A stretch of DNA of 64,000 nt from Actinomycetes bacterium (GCA_029782145.1 JAKOVH010000030.1:1-64000); one strand, 5' to 3'; shown: positions 35,705-47,773, numbered from the stretch's first letter. Notes: generated by a model not told the origin, from the letters alone. Program-made: numbers and translations.

Positions 35705-36940
35705 GTGAACTGCGAAGTGGTGGCCGTGGGCACCGAGCTGCTGCTCGGCCAGATCGTCGACACGAACTCGTCCTGGATCGGCGAGCAGCTGGCGCTGGCC
35801 GGCATCGACTCGTACTTCCAGACCAAGGTCGGCGACAACTGGCAGCGCATCCGCAACGCCCTCGAGCTGGCCCTGTCGCGCAGCGACGCGGTGATCGTCT
35901 GCGGCGGCCTCGGCCCCACCCAGGACGACATCACCCGTGACGTGATCGCCGAGGTCATGGGCGTGGGCCTCGAGGAGGACCCCGAGGTGGTGGAGCGGCT
36001 GCTGCGCACCTTCGGATCGCGGGGCCGGTCGATGCCCATGAACAACCTGCGCCAGGCCATGGTCCCCGTGGGCGCCACCCGCATCCCCCAGCAACCGGGG
36101 ACCGCGCCCGGTCTGGTCTGCCCGGTGGGGGACAAGGTGGTGTTCGCCGTGCCGGGCGTGCCCTACGAGATGCAGGAGATGGTCACCGGCACGGTCATCC
36201 CCGAGCTACGCCGGCGCGCCGGCGACACCGGGGTCATCCGCAGCCGCACCCTGCGCACCTGGGGCCACTCCGAGTCCGGGATCGCCGAGATGCTGGGCCA
36301 CCGGCTCGAGCACCTCGACCAGAGCGGGCACGCCACCATCGCCTTCCTGGCCAGCGGCATCGAGGGCCTGAAGGTGCGGGTCACCGCCAAGGCCGCCACC
36401 GCCGAGGAGGCCGACGCGGTGCTCGCCGCCGAGGTCGACGAGGTGGCCTCGGTGCTCGCCGACTACGTGTTCAGCACCGACGACGAGCCGATGGAGGCGG
36501 TGGTGCTCGACCTCCTGCGGCGTCGGGGCCTCACCCTCGGCACCGCCGAGTCGGTCACGGGCGGGCTCATCGCGTCTCGGCTCACCGGCGTGCCCGGGGC
36601 GAGCGACGTGCTGCGGGGCAGCGTGGTCGCCTACGCCAGCGAGGTGAAGTTCGACGTGCTCGGCGTGCCCGCCGGCCCCGTGGTCACCGACGCCGCCGCT
36701 GCCGCCATGGCCGAGGGGGCGTGCCGGGCGCTCGGCGCCGACGTGGCCGTCGCCACCACGGGCGTGGCGGGACCCGACGAGCAGGAGGGGGTGGCGGTGG
36801 GCACCGTGTTCTTCGCGACCACCGTCGACGGCGTGACCGAGACGGGCATGGTGCGCTTCCCGTTCGACCGGGAGCGGATCCGCCAGTTCACGGTCATCAC
36901 CGTGCTCGACCACCTCCGTCGGCGCCTCCTCGCCCGCTGA
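35705..36940 (+). CDS. cinA: CinA-family protein (competence/damage-inducible, NMN amidohydrolase type)
   Basis: CinA combines an N-terminal molybdopterin-binding-like (COG1058) domain and a C-terminal NMN amidohydrolase-type domain. The 411-residue protein has EVVAVGTELLLGQIVDTNS, GGLGPTQDDITRD and AVPGVPYEMQEM in the first part, then LGTAESVTGGLIASRLTG and VATTGVAGP in the second. Pyridine-nucleotide salvage is established for the family. It lies near recA, as in many bacteria, but is separated by thpR and msrB. GTG 35705 has a strong Shine-Dalgarno. Confidence 0.94.
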   Translation: MNCEVVAVGTELLLGQIVDTNSSWIGEQLALAGIDSYFQTKVGDNWQRIRNALELALSRSDAVIVCGGLGPTQDDITRDVIAEVMGVGLEEDPEVVERLLRTFGSRGRSMPMNNLRQAMVPVGATRIPQQPGTAPGLVCPVGDKVVFAVPGVPYEMQEMVTGTVIPELRRRAGDTGVIRSRTLRTWGHSESGIAEMLGHRLEHLDQSGHATIAFLASGIEGLKVRVTAKAATAEEADAVLAAEVDEVASVLADYVFSTDDEPMEAVVLDLLRRRGLTLGTAESVTGGLIASRLTGVPGASDVLRGSVVAYASEVKFDVLGVPAGPVVTDAAAAAMAEGACRALGADVAVATTGVAGPDEQEGVAVGTVFFATTVDGVTETGMVRFPFDRERIRQFTVITVLDHLRRRLLAR

Positions 36941-36991
36941 CGAGCGAGGCCCTTCGGTCCGGCCCGGAACGGGTGGGTCGAACGGGTTTCA

Positions 36992-37486
36992 TCAGCGGAG
37001 GGGGACCACCAGCAGCGGATCGTGGCGGGCGCCCTCGCGCCCGAGGGTGCTGCGGTAGAGCACGACCTGCTCGACCGGGAAGGCCACGTCGACGGGCGTG
37101 CCGGTGACGCCACAGGCCCCGCGGTGGCGCAGGCGCGCCAGGGTGAGGTGGCCGGCGAAGCGCCGGTCCTCCGGCTCGCCGAGGTCGGAGGTGCACGCCC
37201 GCACGGCGGCCGCCAGCTCGTCGAGCCCGGCGACGGGCAGGCACACCACGTTGCGGCCCAGCCGGCTGACGCGGGGCCCGAGCAGGGCCGTCGCCGGTCC
37301 GGCGCGCAGCCCGGCCAGGGCGTCGGCGGCAGCGGCCTCGTCGGCCTCGCCGAGGAACCGCACGGTGACGTGCCACTGCTCGGGCGGCACCCAGCGCACG
37401 CCCGGCTCGGCGGGACGCGGCAGGCGCGCCACCAGCGCCGCCGTCACGTCCGGCGGCGGGTCGACGGCGACGAACAGCCGGCTCAT
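36992..37486 (-). CDS. thpR: RNA 2',3'-cyclic phosphodiesterase ThpR (LigT-like)
   Basis: This 164-residue 2H phosphoesterase hydrolyses 2',3'-cyclic phosphates of RNA ends. It has the paired HxTx motifs HVTV (His39-Val42) and HLTL (His113-Leu116), and the family N terminus RLFVAVDPPPDV. The C-terminal VVLYRSTLGREGARHDPL is typical. The window also holds rtcB and archease, which act on the same kind of RNA ends; the genes are not adjacent. Confidence 0.93.
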   Translation of the reverse strand: MSRLFVAVDPPPDVTAALVARLPRPAEPGVRWVPPEQWHVTVRFLGEADEAAAADALAGLRAGPATALLGPRVSRLGRNVVCLPVAGLDELAAAVRACTSDLGEPEDRRFAGHLTLARLRHRGACGVTGTPVDVAFPVEQVVLYRSTLGREGARHDPLLVVPLR

Positions 37487-37523
37487 CGGCGATGCAGCAC
37501 GCGCGGCGCGTGCCGGTGGCGGC

Positions 37524-37985
37524 TCAGGACTCGGTCGGCTCGGTGTCGGAGCCGTCGTCGCGCACCAGCCGCAGCGACGCCGAGTTCATGCAGTAGCGCA
37601 CGCCCGTGGGCTGCGGGCCGTCGTCGAAGACGTGCCCGAGGTGGGCGCCGCAGGTGGCGCACAGCGCCTCGGTGCGCACCATGCCGTGGGAGGTGTCGGT
37701 GCGGGTCTCGACCGCGCCGTCGTCGATGGCCTGCCAGAAGCTGGGCCAGCCCGACCCCGATTCGTACTTGGTGTCCGAGGAGAACAACGGCGTCTCGCAC
37801 ACGATGCAGCGGTAGACGCCCTCGTCGTGGCAGTCCCAGTAGACCCCGGTGAAGGCCCGCTCGGTGCCGGCGTGCTGGGTCACCTCGTACTGCAGGGGGC
37901 TGAGCCGCTCGCGCAGCACGGCGTCGCGCTCGGCGGGGTCGTCGGGGAGGGTGACGGGTCGGGCGTCGGGCTCGGGATCGGCCAT
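37524..37985 (-). CDS. msrB: Peptide-methionine (R)-S-oxide reductase MsrB
   Basis: MsrB reduces methionine-R-sulfoxide residues in proteins. The 153-residue protein has zinc-binding pairs CIVC (60/63) and CATC (109/112), the motif [16 protein letters not shown] and the catalytic Cys132 in RYCMNSASL. No signal peptide is present, so it is cytoplasmic. ATG 37985 has AGAGAGG 8 nt upstream. It is divergent from recA. Confidence 0.96.
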   Translation of the reverse strand: MADPEPDARPVTLPDDPAERDAVLRERLSPLQYEVTQHAGTERAFTGVYWDCHDEGVYRCIVCETPLFSSDTKYESGSGWPSFWQAIDDGAVETRTDTSHGMVRTEALCATCGAHLGHVFDDGPQPTGVRYCMNSASLRLVRDDGSDTEPTES

Positions 37986-38065
37986 GGCGGGCACCTCTCT
38001 CGACGGGGCGTTCGGCGGCGGGAGCGCCGCTCGGGCAGAACCCTACCCATCGGCCCCCGGGGTGC

Positions 38066-38095
38066 TTGCGACGAACACCGGTTCGAACTTACACT
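38066..38095 (+). promoter_or_regulatory. recA promoter with embedded SOS box
   Basis: The -35 TTGCGA (38066-38071) and -10 TACACT (38090-38095) are 18 nt apart. The palindrome CGAACACCGGTTCG (38072-38085) fills the spacer and matches the GAAC-N4-GTTC LexA operator of Gram-positive bacteria, so bound LexA would block polymerase. A second possible -10, TAGGGT, lies at 38152-38157. Confidence 0.85.
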
Positions 38096-38229
38096 GGTGT
38101 CGTCCCAGACCGGCAGGGCCGCTCCACCGGCCGCTGTCACACCCCCTCCGTAGGGTGGTCCTCATCGCCGAGGCACCGCCCCCGGCCCTCATCTGCAGCA
38201 GACGTCCGACACGCACGAAGGAGACACCG

Positions 38230-39291
38230 GTGGAGCGAGACAAGGCACTCGACATGGCCCTCAGCCAGATCGAGAAGCAGTACGGCAAGGGCTCGGTCAT
38301 GAAGATGGGCGAGAAGGGCACCATGAAGGTCGAGACCGTCTCGACCGGCGCGCTGGCCCTCGACCTGGCCCTCGGCGTCGGGGGCCTGCCCCGGGGCCGT
38401 GTCGTCGAGATCTACGGCCCGGAGTCGTCGGGCAAGTCCACCCTCGCCATGCACGTGGTGGCCGAGGCCCAGCGCAACGGCGGCATCTGCGCCTACATCG
38501 ACGCCGAGCACGCCATGGACCCGGTCTACGCCAAGCACATCGGCGTCGACATCGACGAGCTGCTCATCTCCCAGCCCGACACGGGCGAGCAGGCCCTCGA
38601 GATCGCCGACATGCTCGTGCGCTCCGGGGCGCTCGACGTGGTCGTGATCGACTCGGTGGCCGCCCTCACCCCCCGGGCCGAGATCGAAGGCGAGATGGGC
38701 GACAGCCACGTGGGCCTGCAGGCCCGCCTCATGAGCCAGGCCCTGCGCAAGCTCACGGCCAACCTCAACAAGTCGAACACCATCTGCGTCTTCATCAACC
38801 AGCTGCGCGAGAAGATCGGTGTCATGTTCGGCTCACCCGAGACGACGCCGGGCGGGCGGGCGCTGAAGTTCTACTCGTCGGTCCGCCTCGACATCCGCCG
38901 CATCGAGTCCATCAAGGACGGCGTCGAGGTCGTCGGCAACCGCACCCGGGTGAAGGTCGTCAAGAACAAGGTGGCCCCGCCGTTCAAGCAGTGCGAGTTC
39001 GACATCATGTACGGCAAGGGCATCAGCCGTGAGGGCTCGCTGCTCGACATCGGCGTCGACCTGGGCCTCGTGAAGAAGTCGGGTGCCTGGTACACCTACG
39101 AGGGCGAGCAGCTCGGCCAGGGTCGGGAGAACGCCAAGCAGTTCCTCACCGACAACCCCGAGATCATGGTCGAGATCTCCGAGCGGATCCGCCAGCAGGT
39201 CGGCATCGGCGTGGAGGACGGCGACGACGTCGACCTCACCGACGACGTCATGACCGCCGAGCACGACGTCCCCATCACCCTCGACGACTGA
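38230..39291 (+). CDS. recA: Recombinase RecA
   Basis: RecA forms filaments on single-stranded DNA, drives homologous recombination and stimulates LexA self-cleavage. The 353-residue protein has Walker [10 protein letters not shown] (63-71), the [19 protein letters not shown] strand and loop, [13 protein letters not shown] and the acidic C terminus. GTG 38230 has AAGGAG 6 nt upstream. No recX follows; two strong hairpins end the transcript. An SOS box lies in its promoter. Confidence 0.98.
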   Translation: MERDKALDMALSQIEKQYGKGSVMKMGEKGTMKVETVSTGALALDLALGVGGLPRGRVVEIYGPESSGKSTLAMHVVAEAQRNGGICAYIDAEHAMDPVYAKHIGVDIDELLISQPDTGEQALEIADMLVRSGALDVVVIDSVAALTPRAEIEGEMGDSHVGLQARLMSQALRKLTANLNKSNTICVFINQLREKIGVMFGSPETTPGGRALKFYSSVRLDIRRIESIKDGVEVVGNRTRVKVVKNKVAPPFKQCEFDIMYGKGISREGSLLDIGVDLGLVKKSGAWYTYEGEQLGQGRENAKQFLTDNPEIMVEISERIRQQVGIGVEDGDDVDLTDDVMTAEHDVPITLDD

Positions 39292-39308
39292 TCGTCGGGG
39301 CTTCCCCG

Positions 39309-39345
39309 GCGAGGCCGGCGGGCCTCCACCTCCCGCTGGCCTCGC
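39309..39345 (+). terminator. First of two tandem hairpins after recA
   Basis: A 14-bp stem pairs 39309-39322 with 39332-39345 (one G-T pair), with a 9-nt loop, starting 18 nt after the recA stop. Confidence 0.65.
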
Positions 39346-39353
39346 ACCCGATC

Positions 39354-39381
39354 CGGTCCCGGGGCTCCGGCCCCGGGACCG
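39354..39381 (+). terminator. Second tandem hairpin after recA
   Basis: CGGTCCCGGGGC (39354-39365) pairs with GCCCCGGGACCG (39370-39381) around a TCCG tetraloop. There is no T-run. The hairpin pair separates recA from miaB. Confidence 0.7.
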
Positions 39382-39434
39382 TCCGCGCTCCGAGTCCCGG
39401 GCGGGGGGGCGGCGGGGCGGCCGAGAGCCCCCGG

Positions 39435-39440
39435 TAGCAT
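39435..39440 (+). promoter_or_regulatory. -10 hexamer TAGCAT for miaB
   Basis: TAGCAT is 8 nt before GTG 39449. The same hexamer and spacing are seen in front of rimO. Confidence 0.5.
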
Positions 39441-39448
39441 TCCCCGCC

Positions 39449-40923
<1,475 letters not shown>

Positions 40924-40927
<4 letters not shown>

Positions 40928-41871
40928 GCGGCGCGGCCGAGGCGTTCCGGCCGTCAGGCCGCCACCTCGCCCTGGTCGGCCCCACCGCCTCGGGCAAGTC
41001 GGCGCTCGCCCTGGAGCTGGCCCGCCGCCGCGACGACATCGAGATCGTCTCGGTCGACTCGATGCAGGTCTACCGGGGCATGGACATCGGCACGGCCAAG
41101 CCCACCCCCGACGAGCAGCTCGAGGTGCGCCACCACCTCATCGACCTCGTCGACCCCGACGACGACTACACCGTCTCGCGCTTCCAGCACGACTGCCTGG
41201 CCGTGCTGGCCGACATCGAGCAGCGGCGCCGGCGAGCGCTGCTCGTGGGCGGCACCGGGCTCTACCTGCAGTCGGTCACCGACGGCCTCGACATCCCCGG
41301 GCAGCACCCGGAGGTGCGAGCCGAGCTCGAGGCCGAGCCCGACACGGCCGTGCTGTTCGCCCGGCTGCTCGAGCTCGACCCGGTGGCGGCCGGCCGGATG
41401 GAGCCCACCAACCGCCGGCGGGTGGTGCGCGCCCTCGAGGTCACCGTGGGCAGCGGCCGGCCGTTCTCGTCCTACGGCCCGGGGCTCGGCTCGTACCCGC
41501 CGGCACCGTTCCCCGTCGTGGGCCTCGCCATCGAACGGGCCGTGCTCGACCCGCGCATCGAGCGGCGCTACCACGCCCAGGTCGAGTCCGGCTTCGTCGC
41601 CGAGGTGCAGGCCCTGCTGGCCCGCCCGGCCGGGCTGTCGCGCACCGCCCGCCAGGCCCTCGGCTACGCCGAGCTGATCGACCACGTCGAGCACGGCACC
41701 CCTCTCGACGACGCCCTCGCCACGGCCATCCGTCGCACCCGCCGCTTCGCCCGTCGCCAGCAGCGCTGGTTCGGCCGCGATCCCCGGGTGGAGTGGCTGC
41801 CCACCGAACCGGCCGGCGCCGCGCTCGACCGCAACGCGCTCGCCCTGCTGCTCTCCCGGCTGGGAGACTGA
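40924..41871 (+). CDS. miaA: tRNA dimethylallyltransferase MiaA
   Basis: MiaA transfers a dimethylallyl group to A37 of UNN-decoding tRNAs. The 315-residue protein has the P-loop GPTASGKS (19-26), SVDSMQVYRGMDIGTAK, HHLIDLVDP, GGTGLYLQS and TARQALGYAE. Acting before MiaB on the same base, it is encoded in the same overlapping unit. dapF follows 25 bp downstream, so miaB-miaA-dapF-hflX read as one operon. Confidence 0.96.
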
Positions 41872-41896
41872 CCCCGACGAACGGACCTGGACGCCC

Positions 41897-42746
41897 ATGC
41901 AGCTCACCAAGCACCACGGACTCGGCAACGACTTCCTCGTCGCCCTCGAGGAGGTCGACGGACCGCTCCGCGGTGACGCCACCCTCGCTCGTGCCCTGTG
42001 CGACCGGCGGCGGGGCATCGGCGCCGACGGGTTCATCCTCGGCAGTCGGCCCGCTCCCGGCCAGGCGGCGCCCGACGGTCGGCCTGTCGACGTGGTGATG
42101 CACCTGTGGAACGCCGACGGCAGCCGGGCCGAGATGAGCGGCAACGGCATCCGCTGCCTGGGCCAGGCCCTCGCCATGGCGCGCGACGACCACGAGGCCA
42201 CCTACGTCGTGGCCACCGACGGCGGGCTGCGCGAGCTCGTCGTGCACGACGACGCCGAGCACCGGCGGGCCCAGGTCCACGTCACCATGGGCCCGGTGGG
42301 TGCCGGCCCGGACGTGCCCGCCGCCGTGGCCGAGCGTCTGGCCGACTGCCGCCACGCCACGGCCGACCTGGGCAACCCCCACCTGGTGGTGCTGGTGGCC
42401 GACCTGGCCGGCGTCGACCTGGTCGGCACCGGCGGGTGGCTCGAGCAGCAGTTCCCGAGCGGCGTCAACGTCGAGTTCATCGCCCCCGGCACCCAGCCCG
42501 ACAGCGTCGAGCTGCTGGTCTGGGAGCGCGGCGCCGGCGTCACCGAGGCCTGCGGCACCGGAGCGGTGGCCGCCGCCCACCTGGCCCACCGGTGGGGCCT
42601 GGTCGGCCGTGAGGTCCGGGTGGCCATGCCCGGGGGCGATGCGGAGGTCATCCTGCCCGCCGACGCGGGCCCCGGGGCCGAGGGCGCCGACGACGAGCCG
42701 GTCCTGATCGGCCCCGCCCAGCACGTGGCCACCATCGAGGTGCCGA

Positions 42747-42754
<8 letters not shown>
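41897..42754 (+). CDS. dapF: Diaminopimelate epimerase DapF (first catalytic Cys replaced by Ser)
   Basis: DapF interconverts LL- and meso-diaminopimelate using two cysteines as acid and base. The 285-residue protein has KHHGLGNDFLV at the N terminus and ERGAGVTEACGTGAVA with the second catalytic Cys219. The first site, normally CGNG, reads EMSGNGIRC, so Ser81 stands where Cys is expected; Cys87 is the following non-catalytic position. The codon is AGC, not TGC or TGA. I believe some other actinobacterial sequences share the SGNG form, from memory. The start overlaps nothing; hflX overlaps its end by 8 bp. Confidence 0.9.
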
Positions 42755-44087
<1,333 letters not shown>

Positions 44088-44133
44088 GACGCCGCCGTGA
44101 CGAGGCGTTCGGTTCCCGGCTAGACCGGCCCCG

Positions 44134-45255
44134 ATGACCGACCCAGCCCGGGGCTTCAGCCCTCCGCCGTACCCCTACGACCGCCTCGACGCGCTGAAGC
44201 CGCAGGCCCAGGCCCACGAGGGCGGCCTCGTCGACCTCTCCATCGGCACGCCGTGCGACCCACCGGCGCCGCAGGTGGTGGAGGCACTGGCCTCCTCGGC
44301 CGCCGAGCGGGGCTACCCGGCGTCGATCGGTTCGCCGGCCTACCGGGAGGCGGCCGCGGGGTGGCTGGCCCGCGAGCTGGCCGTCGAGGTGGGGCCGGAC
44401 CAGCTGGCCGCCTGCATCGGCACCAAGGAGCTGGTGGCCGGCATGCCCCACTGGCTGCGGCTGCGCGACCCGTCGAAGGACACCGTGCTGTACCCGGCCA
44501 TCAGCTACCCGAGCTACGCCATGGGCGCCGAGCTGGCCGGGGCCCGAGCGGTGGCGGTGCCGGTCACCCCCGACGGGCGCAGCGACCTGGCGGCGATCGA
44601 CCCGGCCGACGCCGAGCGGGCCCTGTGCCTGTGGGTGAACTCGCCGGCCAACCCCACCGGCCACCTCGACGACCTGGCCGCCGCGGCCGAGTGGGGGAGG
44701 GCCCACGGCGTGCCGGTCCTCTCCGACGAGTGCTACGTGGAGTTCACCTGGGACGGACCCCGGCGGACGATCCTCGAGCACGGCCTCGACGGCGTGCTCG
44801 CCGTGCACTCGCTCTCCAAGCGCTCCAACCTGGCCGGGGTGCGGGCCGGCTTCTACGCCGGCGACCCCGAGCTCGTCCACTACCTGTCGGAGCTGCGCAA
44901 GCACGCCGGGTTCATGGTGCCGGGCCCGGTGCAGGCCGCCGCGGTGGCGGCGTGGGACGACCAGGCCCACGTCGACGCGCAGCGCGAGCGCTACCGGCAC
45001 CGCCTCGCCCGCTTCGCCGCCGTGCTCGCCGGCCTCGGCGTCGACGCGCCCCTTCCCGGCGGGGGGTTCTACCTGTGGGCCCCGGCGCCGGACGGCGACG
45101 CCTGGGCGCTGGTGCGGCGGCTCGCCACCGACGGCGGGTGCCTCGTCTCCCCCGGGGAGTTCTACGGCCCCGACGGCGCCGGCTTCGTGCGCGTGGCCGT
45201 GGTGCAGCCCGACGACCGCCTCGATCTCGTCGCCCGCCGCCTCGGCGCCGCCTGA
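44134..45255 (+). CDS. dapC: Succinyldiaminopimelate transaminase DapC-type aminotransferase
   Basis: This 373-residue class I/II aminotransferase is predicted to make N-succinyl-LL-diaminopimelate from the keto acid. It starts PYPYDRLDALKPQAQAHEGGLVDLSIGTP, a pattern typical of actinobacterial DapC. NSPANPTG and the PLP-lysine motif SLSKRSNLAGVRAGF are present. dapF lies upstream, with dapD and dapE 2.5 kb downstream, which supports the pathway. A weak TAGACC box lies 7 nt before ATG 44134. Substrate assignment rests on family and context. Confidence 0.88.
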   Translation: MTDPARGFSPPPYPYDRLDALKPQAQAHEGGLVDLSIGTPCDPPAPQVVEALASSAAERGYPASIGSPAYREAAAGWLARELAVEVGPDQLAACIGTKELVAGMPHWLRLRDPSKDTVLYPAISYPSYAMGAELAGARAVAVPVTPDGRSDLAAIDPADAERALCLWVNSPANPTGHLDDLAAAAEWGRAHGVPVLSDECYVEFTWDGPRRTILEHGLDGVLAVHSLSKRSNLAGVRAGFYAGDPELVHYLSELRKHAGFMVPGPVQAAAVAAWDDQAHVDAQRERYRHRLARFAAVLAGLGVDAPLPGGGFYLWAPAPDGDAWALVRRLATDGGCLVSPGEFYGPDGAGFVRVAVVQPDDRLDLVARRLGAA

Positions 45256-45377
45256 TCGGGAACCGGACGGCCGCGCCGCCGTCCAACGCCCAATGGGACG
45301 CGGCGCGCTCGTCCGCCGACGCACGGGCTCCACGAGCTCCTGCGCCGTCGCCGCCTCACTGCGCTGAGCTCGGCGGT

Positions 45378-46634
45378 TCACCCGTCGGGTGGGGCCCGCT
45401 CGTCGTCGGCCTCTCGCCCGTGCGGGCCGTTGCCGGCGGGTGGTGGGTGGTCGGGATGGGTGGTGCGCCAGCGGTTGTGGTGGGCGCAGCCCCAGCGGCC
45501 GTTGTCCTGGGTGGTGGGCCCGCCCGCGGCGGCGGGGTGGATGTGGTCGGCTTCGGGGCGTTGGGGGATGTCGTCGCAGCTGGGGTGGAAGCAGGTGCGA
45601 TCGCGCACCTCCAGCGCCCGGCGCAGGGCGCCGCGGAAGAACCGGCGTCGCTCGCCCACGTCGAGGACCCGCGAGGGCGGGTCGAACACGATGCGCTCCA
45701 CGTCGGCCTCGGTGAGGTGGCGTGCCGCGGTGCCTGGTGTGAGGGCGGTGCGGTTGAACAGCTCCAGGATCGGGCCCTTGAGCGTCTCGAGGCCGACGAC
45801 GACGGTGAACAGCGGGGCGGGGCGGCGGCCGTCGGCGGGGGCGGTGCGGGCCCGGGTGGCCATCTCCACCAGTGCATCGGCCCGCCGCTGCGCCGGGGTG
45901 CGGTCGAGCTCGCCCGGGGTGGGGGTACGCCCGAGACGGTCGCGGGCGGCGGCCCAGTCGGCGTCGAACAGTTCGGCCACGATGGCGCGCAGGGTCTCGT
46001 CGACGATCGCGCCCGACACGCGGTCGAGGGTGAGACGCCCGAACCACATCCCGGCGAAGGACTGGGCGAGGTGCACCTCCCGCGCCGCGTGCTCGGCGGC
46101 GGCGTCGTCTTCGGCGCCGTCGGGATCGACGATCTGCTCCCACCGGTCGCACAGGCTGGTGAAGTCCTTGAACCCCAGCCGCAGCGCGGCGTCGAGCAGC
46201 ACCCGGTGGTCGGCGTCGAACACGGCGCGGGTGCGCGGCGTGCGCGCCCCCAACAAGGTGATGACGTGGGAGCGGTCGAGGTGCCCGTCGGCCCAGGCGG
46301 CTTCGATGTCGGGCAGCGCTCGCAGGGCGCGGCCGTGGCGGACCCGTTGGCGGGCCACGCCGATCGGCAGCCGTTGGGTCCACGCCACCCACGCGGCAGC
46401 GGTCTTGGCCCCCGACGGCTCCCATGCCCGCTCGGCGTCGAAGCGTCCCAGCACCCTGGCCTCGGCCACGTCGAGGCGGCCCCGCAGCCGCTGCAGCTCG
46501 CCCAGCGCGTCGCCCAGCACGGCGCCGTCGACACCGTCGAGATCGACCGTGGACAGCTCGGCCAGCACGGCGGCCGCCCGCTCCACCAGATCAGCCAGCA
46601 CCGTGGCTCGTGCCGGTGGTGGTGCCATCACCAT
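45378..46634 (-). CDS. DUF222 / HNH endonuclease domain protein
   Basis: This 418-residue protein belongs to the large actinobacterial DUF222-HNH family (13E12-repeat relatives). The N-terminal DUF222 region spans about 1-300. The C-terminal HNH nuclease motif has CFHPSCDDIPQRPEADHIHP and CAHHNRWR. These proteins often occur in many copies and may be mobile or defensive; their role is unknown. ATG 46634 follows a GGAGAGGGGGG site; ATG 46628 and GTG 46694 are alternatives. No terminal repeats or transposase flank it. Confidence 0.88.
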   Translation of the reverse strand: MVMAPPPARATVLADLVERAAAVLAELSTVDLDGVDGAVLGDALGELQRLRGRLDVAEARVLGRFDAERAWEPSGAKTAAAWVAWTQRLPIGVARQRVRHGRALRALPDIEAAWADGHLDRSHVITLLGARTPRTRAVFDADHRVLLDAALRLGFKDFTSLCDRWEQIVDPDGAEDDAAAEHAAREVHLAQSFAGMWFGRLTLDRVSGAIVDETLRAIVAELFDADWAAARDRLGRTPTPGELDRTPAQRRADALVEMATRARTAPADGRRPAPLFTVVVGLETLKGPILELFNRTALTPGTAARHLTEADVERIVFDPPSRVLDVGERRRFFRGALRRALEVRDRTCFHPSCDDIPQRPEADHIHPAAAGGPTTQDNGRWGCAHHNRWRTTHPDHPPPAGNGPHGREADDERAPPDG

Positions 46635-46733
46635 CCCCCCTCTCCGGACCCCGACGGGCTGCTCGTCGAGGAGCAGGCCACGCACGGTTCTCACACGGTG
46701 GGGACCTGAGCGGTCCCGAAGGGGAAGGCCGTC

Positions 46734-46762
46734 AGCCTATCGAACTGATGTACACGCCGCAA
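46734..46762 (-). promoter_or_regulatory. Promoter of the DUF222/HNH gene
   Basis: On the minus strand the -35 TTGCGG (46757-46762) and -10 TAGGCT (46734-46739) are separated by 17 nt. The leader to ATG 46634 is about 95 nt. Confidence 0.55.
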
Positions 46763-46934
46763 CCCCGTTCCCGACATTCCTTCCTCTGATCGCGGGCTCA
46801 GCGGCCTCGTCCGCCGATCGGGGAGGGCCCTCGGCCCTCGGCGGCCGGGCCGGCACCCGGGCCGCCAGGTCGCCGGCCCTGCCCGCGCCGGCGAGATCCG
46901 GGACGGCCGGGCGGCATCGTGCCATCGTGTGGCC

Positions 46935-47741
46935 ATGGCGCAGCCCGTGAGCAGCACCGCACCGCGACCGAAGTGGGCCGGCATCATCTGGGCGATCGTG
47001 ATCTTCGTGGTCACCGCGATCGTGGGGATCGTGATGATCGTCCTGGGCGCCACCCAGGTCGCCCGCACCGTCGGGGACTTCAAGGAGGTCGATGTCCCAG
47101 GCAGCACGCGGCTGACGCTCAGCACGGGTGAGCACTGGATCTTCGTCGGCCGGCCCAACAACTCGTCGATCGACGTGTCCGACGTGACGGTGTCGGTCAC
47201 CGACCCCGACGGCCGCGACGTCTCGATCAACTACGACTTCGGGCAGAACGCCAGCAACAACAACAGCGACTTCGAGTCCCTCGGCAAGTTCGACGCCGAC
47301 GTCGCGGGGACCTACACGATCCAGACGTCCGGGCCCTCCCAGGCCGACGTCCGCATCGGCAAGATCCCGTTCTTCCGCATCTTCGCCCTCATCATCGGCG
47401 GCATCGTCGTGGGCGCCCTCGGGTTCCTGGTGGCGCTCATCATCCTCATCGTCGCCCTCGTCCGGCGCAGCCGGGCCAAGAAGGCCGCCGCCGGACCGCA
47501 GACCTGGGGCCCGCCGCAGGCACCGGGCGCCCCGCCGGCCTGGAGCCCACCGGCCGCCCCGGTGCCGCCGGCGCCCGGGCCCCAGCCGTGGACCGCCCCC
47601 CAGCAGCCCGCGCCGCCGCCTCAACCGGCGCCGCCGCCTCAAACCCCGCCGCCGCCGTCTGCGCCCCCGGGCGCGCCTCCGGGGCCTCCGCCGGGTCCAC
47701 CGCCGCCGCCTCCTCCGCCGGGGCCGCCGCCGCCGGCCTGA
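46935..47741 (+). CDS. Membrane protein with proline-rich C-terminal tail
   Basis: This predicted protein of about 268 residues is of unknown function. An N-terminal helix (WAGIIWAIVIFVVTAIVGIVMIVLG) leads to an extracytoplasmic beta-rich domain of about 100 residues (TRLTLSTGEHWIFVGRP, VSVTDPDGRDV). A second helix follows (FALIIGGIVVGALGFLVALIILIV), then a Pro-rich cytoplasmic tail of about 80 residues. The layout resembles small actinobacterial membrane proteins with proline tails. GTG 46929 is an alternative start. A CATCGT box 6 nt before ATG 46935 might be a weak leaderless -10. Confidence 0.75.
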   Translation: MAQPVSSTAPRPKWAGIIWAIVIFVVTAIVGIVMIVLGATQVARTVGDFKEVDVPGSTRLTLSTGEHWIFVGRPNNSSIDVSDVTVSVTDPDGRDVSINYDFGQNASNNNSDFESLGKFDADVAGTYTIQTSGPSQADVRIGKIPFFRIFALIIGGIVVGALGFLVALIILIVALVRRSRAKKAAAGPQTWGPPQAPGAPPAWSPPAAPVPPAPGPQPWTAPQQPAPPPQPAPPPQTPPPPSAPPGAPPGPPPGPPPPPPPPGPPPPA

Positions 47742-47759
47742 CCGAGCGGGAGCGCACGG

Positions 47760-47765
47760 TAGCCT
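47760..47765 (+). promoter_or_regulatory. -10 hexamer TAGCCT for dapD
   Basis: TAGCCT is 8 nt before the dapD ATG at 47774, a leaderless spacing. Confidence 0.5.
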
Positions 47766-47773
47766 GCGGCGCC

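Noticed and set aside
42137..42142. Selenocysteine at the DapF active site
   Set aside because: The codon is AGC, not TGA, so a plain serine is encoded.
45378..46634. Mobile element or prophage marked by the HNH nuclease
   Set aside because: No integrase, terminal repeats, att-like duplications or phage genes flank it; DUF222/HNH proteins are ordinary chromosomal genes in actinobacteria.
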